DNA of 33,975 nt from CAZAYY01 sp964489525 (GTDB lineage Bacteria > Chloroflexota > Anaerolineae > Anaerolineales > JABWBV01). This document shows positions 6,965 through 14,390 of the stretch, in pieces. The stretch's first letter is position 1; each line of letters opens with the position of its first letter. The notes below the pieces were generated by a model that saw nothing but the letters and a program-made list of their open reading frames with translations, had not been told where the DNA came from and searched no databases. The DNA lies in assembly GCA_964489525.1 (NCBI GenBank), contig CAZAYY010000035.1, positions 1 to 33,975 of the forward strand, read 5' to 3'. The position numbers and the translations under genes are program-made.

Positions 6965-7932
6965 AGTATACATACTACCCCGGCTGCTCATTGGAACGGA
7001 ATGCTGTTGCCTACCACGAATCGGCAATGGCAGTGGCCGGGCCTTTGGGCATTGAATTTCAAGAAGTGGAAGATTGGAACTGCTGCGGCGCAACTGAATA
7101 TTTTGCCATTGAAAAACTGCCAGCCTACGCCATCGTCGGGCGCAACCTGGCAATTGCCGAAAGCCAGCAAACCAAAGGCGAAAACCTGGTTGCCCCGTGC
7201 AGTGCCTGCTACTTGAACCTGAGCAAAACCGACAAGTATATGCAGGAAGACCCGAAGCTGGCCGCGAAAGTGAATGAATCCCTGGCAGCAGGCGGCCTGC
7301 ATTACGACCCCGGCAGCGTGACGGTGCGGCACCTGCTAGACATTGTCGTCAACGATGTGGGCTACGATACGATTGCCCATAAAGTGGTTAAACCGCTCTA
7401 CGGCCTTCGGGTGGCGCCTTATTATGGCTGCCTGATTGTCCGCCCGGGTTTCCACAGCAAGTTTGACGATTATGAATATCCCACCACACTGGACAAGCTG
7501 ATGAAGGTGTTGGGTGCGGAGGTAGTGGATTTTCCCCTTAAAGCCAACTGCTGCGGCGGGCACATGACCCAAATCAGCGAAGATGTGGCGCTGGAGATGA
7601 TCTACCGGCTGCTTAAAAACGCACAGGATTACAGCGCTGACTGCATTGTGACCTTGTGTCCCATGTGCCAGCTCAACCTCGACGCTTACCAGACGGCCGT
7701 CAACGACAAATTCGGCACAAATTTCCAGATTCCAGTGCTCTATTTCACCCAAATGATCGGCCTTTCGATGGGCATGCCCGCCAAAAAATTGGGTTTCGGC
7801 AAAGAGTTTGTAGATTCAACCCCGGCCCTGGAAAAAATTGGTGCAGAGCCTCCCAAGAAAGAGGTGAAGAAAGCCCGGCCGGCCAAAGAAGCGCTGCCTA
7901 TGCCGGTAATGCCGGACCAGCAGGAGGAATAA
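6961..7932 (+). CDS. hdrB: Heterodisulfide reductase-like subunit B (CCG-domain catalytic subunit)
   Basis: Catalytic subunit of the Hdr complex. In methanogens it reduces the CoM-S-S-CoB heterodisulfide on two noncubane [4Fe-4S] clusters. Both CCG motifs are complete here: Cys9, Cys41-Cys42, Cys80 and Cys83 in the first, and Cys157, Cys197-Cys198, Cys233 and Cys236 in the second. The protein is therefore a full HdrB and not a degenerate electron-relay paralogue. The 323 residues include a Lys/Pro-rich, probably disordered tail after about residue 280. Since bacteria lack CoM/CoB, the physiological acceptor must be another disulfide or a protein partner; it cannot be read from the sequence. 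Overlaps hdrC by 4 bp and precedes hdrA by 4 bp. Confidence 0.93.
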   Translation: MKYTYYPGCSLERNAVAYHESAMAVAGPLGIEFQEVEDWNCCGATEYFAIEKLPAYAIVGRNLAIAESQQTKGENLVAPCSACYLNLSKTDKYMQEDPKLAAKVNESLAAGGLHYDPGSVTVRHLLDIVVNDVGYDTIAHKVVKPLYGLRVAPYYGCLIVRPGFHSKFDDYEYPTTLDKLMKVLGAEVVDFPLKANCCGGHMTQISEDVALEMIYRLLKNAQDYSADCIVTLCPMCQLNLDAYQTAVNDKFGTNFQIPVLYFTQMIGLSMGMPAKKLGFGKEFVDSTPALEKIGAEPPKKEVKKARPAKEALPMPVMPDQQEE

Positions 7933-7936
7933 GGCC

Positions 7937-9979
7937 ATGTCTGAAGAAAAAGAAAAAGAGAAAATTGGTGTATACGTCTGTCACTGCGGCACAAACATCG
8001 CCGGGGTCGTAGATGTTGAAAACGTTGCCCTCTGGGCAGGCGAAGAGCTGAAGGACCAGGGCGTGGTGGTGGCACGCGATTATAAGTTCATGTGCTCCAG
8101 CCTGGGGCAAGAACTGATTGAAGCCGACATCAAAGAGCAAGGGCTGACCCGGGTTGTGGTGGCTGCTTGTTCGCCCCATCTGCACGAACAAACTTTCCGC
8201 ACAGCCTGCCACCGGGCCGGCTTGAACCGCTTCCTGTGTGAGATGGTATCCATCCGCGAGCAGGTTTCCTGGGTGCACACCGACCACGACCAGGCCACCG
8301 CCAAGGCTAAGGCGATGATTTCGGGCGGCGTCCACCGGGTGGTGGAGCAGGAACCCCTGCAGCAGCTGCGCGTGCCCATCAATCCCGCCACCCTGGTGGT
8401 TGGGGCGGGCATCTCGGGCATCCAGTCGGCCCTCGAAATTGCCGACAGCGGCTTCCCGGTCTACCTGGTGGAGCGCGATTCTTCCATCGGCGGGCACATG
8501 GCCCAGTTCGACAAAACCTTCCCCACCCTGGACTGCGCAGCCTGCATACTGACCCCCAAGATGGTGCAGGTGGGCGAACACCCCAACATCCACATGCTGA
8601 CCTACAGCGAAGTGGAGCGGGTGGACGGCTACGTGGGCAACTTCACGGTAACCATTCGCAAGAAGCCCCGCTACGTAGTGGCGGAACACTGCACAGGCTG
8701 CGGGATTTGTATTGAGAAATGCCCGGTGAAGGTGATTGACACCGATTTCGAAGCCGGTTTAGGCTACCGCAAGGCGGTGTATCGAACCTTCCCGCAGGCA
8801 GTACCCAAATACCCGGTGATTGACACCGAAAACTGCACCTATTTCCAGCGCGGCAAATGCAAAGCCTGCCAGATTTTCTGCCCCACCCAACCCAACTCAA
8901 TTGATTTCAACCAAAAAGAAGAAGTTATCCAGGTGGACGTGGGCAACATCATCCTGGCGACAGGTTACGACCTGTTTGACGCCCGGCGCATCCCGCAGTA
9001 TGGCTACGGACGGCTGGCCAATGTGTTTACCAGCCTGGAATTTGAACGGATGTGCAACGCCAGCGGCCCGACCAACGGTGCGGTGCTGCTGCGCGACGGA
9101 GTGACTACACCCAAATCAGTCGGCGTGGTGCACTGCGTGGGCAGTCGCGATAAGAACTACAACGAGTACTGCTCGGTGATTTGCTGTATGCAGAGCCTCA
9201 AGTTTGCCCACCTGGTGAAGGAGCGCACGGGTGCAGAAGTCTACAACTTCTACATTGACATGCGCACGGCCTACAAGGATTATGACGAGTTCTACCAGAA
9301 GGTGCTGTCAGAGGGCGTGCATTTCATTCGCGGCAAAGTGGCCGAAGTTACCGACGCCGCCCGGCGGCCAGGCGAGGAGGGCAAACTGATTATCCAGGTG
9401 GAGGATACGCTGGTTGGCAAACAGCGGCGCATCCCGCTGGACATGGTGATTCTTTCCAGTGCGCTGGAACCACGCCGCGATTCCAAAGAAACCGCCCATA
9501 AGTTCGGCATCGCTTGCAGCGCAGCCGGCTTCTTCACCGAGAAACATCCCAAGCTCGACCCGGTTGCCACCATGACTGAAGGCATTTTCGTGGCGGGCTG
9601 CGCCCAAGGCCCAAAGGACATCCCCTCCAGCGTTTCACAAGGCGCGGCGGCGGCGGCCCGGGTTTTGGGACGCATCCAGCAGAAAGAGCTGGCACTTGAA
9701 CCCGTGCGGGCCAGCGTCATCCCCGAAAAATGTTCGGGCTGCCGCATTTGCAACAACCTGTGCCCGTTCAATGCCATCAGCTTCATTGAGGACCGGGGAA
9801 TCACCGAAATCAACCCGGCGCTCTGCCAGGGCTGCGGCACATGCGTGGCGGCCTGCCCATCCGAAGCCATTGTGGGCACGGGCTTCAGCAATGAGCAGAT
9901 CCTGGCGCAAATTGAAGGCTTGCTGATGTTTGGTATTGATGGCTCCCCGGTTCGAGTTCTAGAACCGGCAGGCGTTTAG
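7937..9979 (+). CDS. hdrA: Heterodisulfide reductase-like subunit A (FAD, bifurcating iron-sulfur flavoprotein)
   Basis: The flavin subunit where electron bifurcation is thought to occur: electrons from H2 are split between ferredoxin and the HdrCB branch. The order visible is: N-terminal region with CHCG (Cys15, 17), Cys53, Cys78 and Cys91/101; FAD-binding GxGxxG at 156-161; the HdrA-specific FPTLDCAAC (Cys200, 203); a ferredoxin cluster CTGCGICIEKCP (252, 255, 258, 262); Cys300, 308, 311, 315; and two C-terminal [4Fe-4S] motifs (599, 602, 605, 609 and 630, 633, 636, 640). The 680-residue length is the usual HdrA size. There is no fused MvhD or second HdrA copy. MvhD follows immediately, as expected for the contact point with the hydrogenase. 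Confidence 0.94.
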   Translation: MSEEKEKEKIGVYVCHCGTNIAGVVDVENVALWAGEELKDQGVVVARDYKFMCSSLGQELIEADIKEQGLTRVVVAACSPHLHEQTFRTACHRAGLNRFLCEMVSIREQVSWVHTDHDQATAKAKAMISGGVHRVVEQEPLQQLRVPINPATLVVGAGISGIQSALEIADSGFPVYLVERDSSIGGHMAQFDKTFPTLDCAACILTPKMVQVGEHPNIHMLTYSEVERVDGYVGNFTVTIRKKPRYVVAEHCTGCGICIEKCPVKVIDTDFEAGLGYRKAVYRTFPQAVPKYPVIDTENCTYFQRGKCKACQIFCPTQPNSIDFNQKEEVIQVDVGNIILATGYDLFDARRIPQYGYGRLANVFTSLEFERMCNASGPTNGAVLLRDGVTTPKSVGVVHCVGSRDKNYNEYCSVICCMQSLKFAHLVKERTGAEVYNFYIDMRTAYKDYDEFYQKVLSEGVHFIRGKVAEVTDAARRPGEEGKLIIQVEDTLVGKQRRIPLDMVILSSALEPRRDSKETAHKFGIACSAAGFFTEKHPKLDPVATMTEGIFVAGCAQGPKDIPSSVSQGAAAAARVLGRIQQKELALEPVRASVIPEKCSGCRICNNLCPFNAISFIEDRGITEINPALCQGCGTCVAACPSEAIVGTGFSNEQILAQIEGLLMFGIDGSPVRVLEPAGV

Positions 9980-9989
9980 GAGGATGATC

Positions 9990-10463
9990 ATGGCTAACGA
10001 TGAAAAACCCTTTGAACCCCTGATCATCGGTTTTACCTGTAACTGGTGCAGTTACCGGGCAGCCGACCTGGCAGGGATGTCGCGGATTAAATACCCACCC
10101 AATGTGCGCCTTGTGCGGCTGATGTGCTCTGGCCGGCTGGACCCAACTTTCATTATGAAGGCGCTGCAAGGCGGGGCCGATGGTGTGCTGATTACTGGCT
10201 GCCACCCCGGCGAATGTCATTACCTGGAACAAAATTTCAAGGCACTGCGCCGGATTGTGCTGCTCAAACGTGTGCTGAAACAGTTTGGGGTTGAACCCGA
10301 CCGTGTCCGGTTGGTTTGGGCCAGCGCTGCAGAAGGTGTGCGCTTTGCCAAGGAAGTTGGAAACTATGTTGAAACCGTGCGGGCACTTGGGCCGCTGCGC
10401 TGGCCGAAGGATTTTGCTGAAGAGCAGCCCATTGTTCGCTTAATCAAGGAGGTGGCCGTATGA
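9990..10463 (+). CDS. mvhD: MvhD-type [2Fe-2S] subunit linking hydrogenase to HdrA
   Basis: Small iron-sulfur protein that passes electrons from the [NiFe] hydrogenase to HdrA. Conserved cysteines are Cys17 and Cys20 (FTCNWCSY), Cys46 (LMCSGR), and Cys71 and Cys76 (CHPGEC). Length is 157 residues from ATG 9990. Two in-frame ATGs exist (9984 and 9990). The second is preferred because AGGAGG (9978-9983) directly abuts the first but sits 6 nt from the second. The Shine-Dalgarno overlaps the hdrA stop, giving tight coupling. Its own stop overlaps the mvhG start (ATGA at 10460-10463). Confidence 0.92.
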   Translation: MANDEKPFEPLIIGFTCNWCSYRAADLAGMSRIKYPPNVRLVRLMCSGRLDPTFIMKALQGGADGVLITGCHPGECHYLEQNFKALRRIVLLKRVLKQFGVEPDRVRLVWASAAEGVRFAKEVGNYVETVRALGPLRWPKDFAEEQPIVRLIKEVAV

Positions 10464-11470
10464 CCGCCAAACCAAAACTCGGTATCTATTGGGCGTCTTC
10501 TTGCGGGGGATGCGAAATTGCCATTTTGAACATTCACGAACATATCCTGGATGTGGACGCGATTTTCGACCTGGCTTTTTGCCCCTGCATTGCCGACTTT
10601 AAACACCATCACGTTGAAGAATACCCGGACGGCTACTTCGACCTGATGCTGTTCAACGGTGCCATTCGCAACTCAGACAACGAAGAAATGGCCAACCTGC
10701 TGCGCAGAAAGTCCAAAGTGTTGGTGGCGTTCGGGTCGTGTGCGTATGAAGGCTGCATCCCGGCACTGTCGAACCTGACCAGCCGCGAAGCCACTTACAA
10801 TGCTGTCTACCTGAGCAACCCCAGCATCGACAACCCTAAAGGACTTACCCCACAGCATATCATCCAGGTGCCAGAGGGCGAGCTGACCCTGCCCACCTTC
10901 TACAACACTGTGCGCTCGCTCGACCAGGTGGTGGATGTGGACTACTACATTCCAGGCTGCCCACCGGAACCCCACCAGATTTGGGCGGTTTTGGAGATTG
11001 TGGTAGCGGCACTCACTGCTGGCGGGCCGCTGCCGCCGAAAGGATCGATTGTGGGAGCCAGCAAAGTGGCCGTATGTGAAGAATGCGCCCGGACCCGCAA
11101 CGAAAAATCCATTGACCGCTTCTACCGCCCACAAGAGATCATCCCCGACCCCAACCTGTGCCTGCTTGAGCAAGGCCTGGTTTGCATGGGTATCGCCACC
11201 CGGGGCGGCTGTGGGGCCTTGTGCCCGCAGGTGGGTATGGGCTGCCGGGGCTGCTATGGCCCGCTCGATGGCGTAGAAGACCAGGGTGCCCGGATGCTCT
11301 CTGCGGTTGCCTCGGTCATTGACATCGGCAAACCCGGAGACGATGAACACGAAATGGAACGCCGCCTGGATGAGGCGATGGATTCCATCGTAGACCCCAT
11401 CGGTACTTTCTATCGTTTCAGCATGGCCCACTCGGTGCTCCGGCGGACTCGCACCAATGGGAAGCACTAA
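10460..11470 (+). CDS. mvhG: [NiFe] hydrogenase small subunit, group 3c (MvhG-like)
   Basis: Electron-transfer subunit of a cytoplasmic F420-non-reducing type hydrogenase. The proximal cluster motif is SSCGGCE (Cys15, Cys18), completed by FGSCAYEGC and the PGCPP segment. The C-terminal half holds a further cysteine-rich part from CEECART through GGCGALCPQVGMGCRGCYGP that would bind the medial and distal clusters. There is no Tat signal peptide and no membrane anchor, so the enzyme is soluble and intracellular. 336 residues is somewhat longer than average for MvhG, with an acidic C-terminal extension. Overlaps mvhD by 4 bp and lies 17 bp before mvhA. Confidence 0.93.
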   Translation: MTAKPKLGIYWASSCGGCEIAILNIHEHILDVDAIFDLAFCPCIADFKHHHVEEYPDGYFDLMLFNGAIRNSDNEEMANLLRRKSKVLVAFGSCAYEGCIPALSNLTSREATYNAVYLSNPSIDNPKGLTPQHIIQVPEGELTLPTFYNTVRSLDQVVDVDYYIPGCPPEPHQIWAVLEIVVAALTAGGPLPPKGSIVGASKVAVCEECARTRNEKSIDRFYRPQEIIPDPNLCLLEQGLVCMGIATRGGCGALCPQVGMGCRGCYGPLDGVEDQGARMLSAVASVIDIGKPGDDEHEMERRLDEAMDSIVDPIGTFYRFSMAHSVLRRTRTNGKH

Positions 11471-11487
11471 GCCAGAGGAGCAGGAAT

Positions 11488-12996
11488 ATGAAACGGATAA
11501 CCATTGACCCCATCACCCGGCTGGAAGGCCACGGCAAAATAGAAATTTTCCTCAACGATGAAGGCGATGTTCAAAACGCCTATTTACAGATTCCTGAACT
11601 GCGCGGCTTTGAACAATTCTGCGTTGGGCGACCTGCAGAAGAAATGCCGCGCATCACCAACCGCATTTGCGGCGTCTGCCCGGAAGCCCATCACATGGCC
11701 GCCACCAAGGCGCTTGACGACCTGTACAAGATCGAACCCAAATCTTCGGTCAAGAAGCTGCGCGAGTTCTTCTATAACGCCTTTTACTCCACCGACCATA
11801 CCGTCCACTTTTACGCCCTGGGCGGGCCAGATTTTGTCCTGGGGCCGGACGCCCCACCCGCAGAACGGAACATCCTGGGTGTGATTCACAAAGTGGGTGT
11901 GGATATTGGAAAGCAGGTGATTGCCTGCCGCAAGCGCAACCACGAAATCATCAAGCAGTTGGGCGGGCGCGGCATTCACCCGGTTGCTGGTTTACCCGGC
12001 GGCTGGAGCCAGGCCATGACCAAAGACATGCGCGAAGAGTTCGAAAAGTGGTCGCGCGAAAACGTAGAATTTGCCCTTTTCTCCCTGAAAATCTTTGAAG
12101 ATATCGTCCTCAAAAACCAGACCTACGTGGACCTGATTGTCTCGGATGTGTATAAGGACGAAACCTACTACATGGGCATGGTAGACGCCAACAACAAAGT
12201 CAACTTCTATGATGGCCTGATTCGCGTGGTTGACCCTGATGGCAAGGAATTTATCAAGTACCCGGCCAAAGACTATGCGAAGCACATCGCCGAGCATGTT
12301 GAAACCTGGTCGTACCTCAAGTTCCCATACCTCAAAAACGTGGGCTGGAAAGGCTTTGTGGACGGGCGCGACAGCGGCGTTTACCAGGCCACCCCGCTAT
12401 CCCGGCTGAATGCCTCGGATGGCATGGCCACCCCGTTGGCACAGGAACAGTTTGAACGGATGTATGAAACCCTGGGCAGCAAGAAGGTGAATGGACGCTA
12501 CACCCCGGTTCACTTCCGCCTTGCCACCCATTGGGCTCGCCTGGTTGAACTGCTCTACGCCGCCGAACGCATGGTTGAACTGGTCACCGACCCCGAAATC
12601 ACCGACCCGAATGTGCGCGTCAAGGTAGACACCGTCCCCACCGAGGGCATTGGCTGCGTGGAAGCCCCACGCGGCACCCTGACTCACCATTACAAAACGG
12701 ATGAGAAAGGCATTCTGACCGCTGTCAACCTGATTGTAGGCACCACCAACAACAATGCCCCCATCGCCATGTCGGTCAAACGGGCAGCCACCCACCTGAT
12801 TAAAAAAGGGACGGTGGTCACCGAGCCGCTGCTCAACATGGTCGAAATGGCTTTCCGGCCTTACGACCCGTGCATGTCGTGTGCAACTCACGCCCTGCCA
12901 GGGCAGATGCCGTTGGAAGTTACCATCCGCGATGCCAACGGCGAGGTTGTACAGGTGCTTGGGCAAAACCTGGACTGTGACTGCCGCCTGGTTTAA
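11488..12996 (+). CDS. mvhA: [NiFe] hydrogenase large subunit, group 3c (MvhA-like)
   Basis: Catalytic subunit that binds the Ni-Fe(CN)2CO centre and splits H2. The N-terminal L1 motif is RICGVCPEAHH (Cys61, Cys64) and the C-terminal L2 motif is DPCMSCATH (Cys462, Cys465, His468), so all four metal-binding cysteines are present. After His468 come 34 more residues, the extension expected to be removed by the maturation protease encoded next. The extension is longer than the roughly 15-residue tails of many relatives and ends with CDC. A good Shine-Dalgarno (AGAGGAG) precedes ATG 11488. The gene is followed by a strong intercistronic hairpin and then the protease gene. Confidence 0.95.
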   Translation: MKRITIDPITRLEGHGKIEIFLNDEGDVQNAYLQIPELRGFEQFCVGRPAEEMPRITNRICGVCPEAHHMAATKALDDLYKIEPKSSVKKLREFFYNAFYSTDHTVHFYALGGPDFVLGPDAPPAERNILGVIHKVGVDIGKQVIACRKRNHEIIKQLGGRGIHPVAGLPGGWSQAMTKDMREEFEKWSRENVEFALFSLKIFEDIVLKNQTYVDLIVSDVYKDETYYMGMVDANNKVNFYDGLIRVVDPDGKEFIKYPAKDYAKHIAEHVETWSYLKFPYLKNVGWKGFVDGRDSGVYQATPLSRLNASDGMATPLAQEQFERMYETLGSKKVNGRYTPVHFRLATHWARLVELLYAAERMVELVTDPEITDPNVRVKVDTVPTEGIGCVEAPRGTLTHHYKTDEKGILTAVNLIVGTTNNNAPIAMSVKRAATHLIKKGTVVTEPLLNMVEMAFRPYDPCMSCATHALPGQMPLEVTIRDANGEVVQVLGQNLDCDCRLV

Positions 12997-13008
12997 CCAT
13001 CAACCCTG

Positions 13009-13041
13009 TGTGGGGGCGGAGCTGCCCGCTCCGCCCCCACA
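13009..13041 (+). other. Perfect 14-bp intercistronic hairpin between mvhA and protease gene
   Basis: TGTGGGGGCGGAGC (13009-13022) pairs perfectly with 13028-13041, leaving a 5-nt loop TGCCC. There is no U-tract, so it is not a classical terminator. In this position it may stabilise the upstream hydrogenase mRNA or reduce expression of the protease relative to the structural subunits (inference). Confidence 0.75.
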
Positions 13042-13067
13042 TCCAACACTGCCAGGAAGAGGACTGC

Positions 13068-13544
13068 ATGAAAACCATTGTTGTTGGCCTGGGTAACCCC
13101 ATTTTGACCGATGATGGTGTAGGCGTAAAAGTGGCCTACGCTGTGGAAGACGAACTGCGTGCCCGCGGGCGCGACGATGTGTACGTCACCGAAGCCAGCG
13201 TGGGCGGGCTGCGCCTGATGGAACTATTGGAAGGGTTCGACCGGGCAATCCTGGTGGATGCCTACCTGGCCCATTCGGGTTACCCGGTGGGTAGCATGTT
13301 CCGCCTGACACTGGAAGACCTGCGCAGCGCCAACCCAACTGAACATTCCACTTCAGCCCACGATACTAACGTCTCAACCGCGCTGGATTTTGGCCGGAAA
13401 ATGGGACTGCATCTACCCAGCGATGTACGCATTTTTGCCGTCCAGGTAGAAAATGTAATGGATTTTAACGATGAACCCACACCCGCAGTTGCAGCCTGCA
13501 TCCCGCAGGTGACGGCGGCGGTATTAGCAGAATTAGGAGCGTAA
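13068..13544 (+). CDS. Hydrogenase maturation protease (HyaD/HybD/HycI family)
   Basis: Nickel-dependent endopeptidase that trims the C-terminal extension of the large subunit once Ni is inserted, cutting after the His of DPCxxCxxH. The family start VVGLGNPILTDDGVG is at residues 5-18, followed by EASVGGLRLMELL and DRAILVDAY, with the acidic and His residues that contact Ni. The ATG at 13068 is chosen because the family motif begins right behind it and GGAAGAGG precedes it; the open frame reaches further upstream only through the hairpin. 158 residues is typical. Location behind mvhA, whose product carries a 34-residue tail, fits a dedicated protease. Confidence 0.92.
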   Translation: MKTIVVGLGNPILTDDGVGVKVAYAVEDELRARGRDDVYVTEASVGGLRLMELLEGFDRAILVDAYLAHSGYPVGSMFRLTLEDLRSANPTEHSTSAHDTNVSTALDFGRKMGLHLPSDVRIFAVQVENVMDFNDEPTPAVAACIPQVTAAVLAELGA

Positions 13545-13549
13545 ACAGC

Positions 13550-14047
13550 ATGATTTCCCCCGAGATTATTCGCCGCTATCCGTTTTTTGCCGGATTAGAG
13601 AACGCCCATGTCCTGGCGCTGGCCCAGGCGGGTGACAGCCAAACCCTGGACACAGGCCAATATTTTTTCCAGGAAAACCAGGAACTTTCCCATTTTTACC
13701 TGCTGTTGGAAGGGGCAGTATCCATTGTGATCCAGGTTCCCGACCGGTCCGTAGACCAGGCCGTTTCAGGCCAACTGACCGGCAGCCTGGTGATGACCGA
13801 CCTGACCATCAGCACAGTAGGCACCGGGAATGTATTCGGCTGGCCTGGGTTGGTGCCGCCGCACGTGGCAACGGCTGGCGCAAAGGCCATTATGCCTTGC
13901 CGAGTGGTGGCTTTTGATTGTAAAGCCTTACGGGCTGCCTTTGTCAATGACCCGGGCTTTGGTTTCAAGATGATGGAAAAAGCTGCCCAAATGGTAGCCG
14001 AACGTCTGCGCGACCTGCGCATGGAGAACCTGGCAACCCTGGCGTAG
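13550..14047 (+). CDS. Stand-alone cyclic nucleotide-binding-domain protein (no HTH)
   Basis: A 165-residue cupin-like CRP-type sensor domain. The N-terminal half (YPFFAGLENAHVLALAQAG, YFFQENQELSHFYLLLEGAVSIVI) is standard for the family. The phosphate-binding cassette region reads VGTGNVFGWPGL (residues 90-101) and then PPHVATAGAKA, so the usual GE and Arg that hold cyclic nucleotide phosphate are not present. The protein ends after the dimerisation helix, about 60 residues short of a CRP/FNR regulator, and has no helix-turn-helix. It is therefore unlikely to be the DNA-binding regulator of this operon. It starts 5 bp after the protease gene, so it is the last gene of the hydrogenase operon. 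Possible roles: ligand or redox sensing by protein contact, for example with the Hdr-Mvh complex. Confidence 0.85.
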   Translation: MISPEIIRRYPFFAGLENAHVLALAQAGDSQTLDTGQYFFQENQELSHFYLLLEGAVSIVIQVPDRSVDQAVSGQLTGSLVMTDLTISTVGTGNVFGWPGLVPPHVATAGAKAIMPCRVVAFDCKALRAAFVNDPGFGFKMMEKAAQMVAERLRDLRMENLATLA

Positions 14048-14057
14048 AGTGGTTTAA

Positions 14058-14099
14058 AGCCAGGAGCCAGGAGCCAGGAGCCAGGAGCCAGGAGCCGGA
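14058..14099 (+). repeat. Tandem heptamer repeat (AGCCAGG)n
   Basis: Five perfect copies of AGCCAGG and one altered copy (AGCCGGA) directly follow the stop of the cyclic-nucleotide-domain gene. Such short tandem arrays vary in copy number by slippage. No protein-coding use is apparent. It opens the 343-bp gene-free stretch 14048-14390. Confidence 0.9.
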
Positions 14100-14109
14100 G
14101 ACTATTTTG

Positions 14110-14135
14110 CAGAGACTGCAGAGGTGCAGTCTCTG
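14110..14135. other. 11-bp perfect hairpin with GAGG loop
   Basis: CAGAGACTGCA (14110-14120) pairs perfectly with 14125-14135; loop GAGG. No U-tract follows. Together with the 14239-14290 palindrome it makes the region after the hydrogenase operon highly structured; it may be a transcript 3' end or processing site. Confidence 0.6.
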
Positions 14136-14238
14136 GGTCGGTATCTGGGTCCACTGTCCCGCCCACGGTAAGTCACTGCGAATGGACACCTGGCGGGTCC
14201 AGTTTGGCAGGTGTTGATTCTTTTGTCTTTGCAAAAGA

Positions 14239-14290
14239 CAATTCGTAAAGGGGCTGTCCTAAAAGAAATGGACAGCCCCTTTACGAATTG
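14239..14290. repeat. 52-bp palindrome (two perfect 21-bp arms)
   Basis: The 21-bp arm at 14239-14259 is the exact reverse complement of 14270-14290, with a 10-nt AT-rich loop (taaaagaaat). The core GGGGCTGTCC/GGACAGCCCC followed by TTT could act as a terminator in either direction. It also resembles two facing transposon ends, so it may be a small mobile palindrome of the MITE/REP kind. An overlapping smaller hairpin, TTGTCTTT (14223-14230) with AAAGACAA (14234-14241), abuts it on the left. Confidence 0.8.
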
Positions 14291-14361
14291 CGCGCTCCCC
14301 AATAGATAAAGTGACCGCAAGCCACGGGAGAATGCTGGTAAAATAGAGAGGTTAGAGATTT

Positions 14362-14376
14362 TTTAACCCGGTTAAA
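14362..14376. promoter_or_regulatory. 15-bp palindrome before the phosphoribosyltransferase gene
   Basis: TTTAACC-C-GGTTAAA is a perfect 7+7 inverted repeat 14 bp upstream of the ATG at 14391, between the last possible promoter and the ribosome-binding site (GAAAGG). It could be an operator in the 5' leader. A TAAAAT at 14339-14344 might be the -10; no good -35 is seen. Confidence 0.45.
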
Positions 14377-14390
14377 TCGAAAGGTTTTCT

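Noticed and set aside
13550..14047. CRP/FNR-type transcription factor as regulator of the palindromes
   Set aside because: The protein ends without a helix-turn-helix, so it cannot bind DNA in the usual way.
14058..14099. CRISPR-like repeat array
   Set aside because: Repeats are only 7 bp and have no spacers; a simple tandem repeat.
14147..14160. GGGTCCACTGTCCC as a third copy of the hydrogenase operator
   Set aside because: Two mismatches in one arm, and no promoter in the right position next to it.
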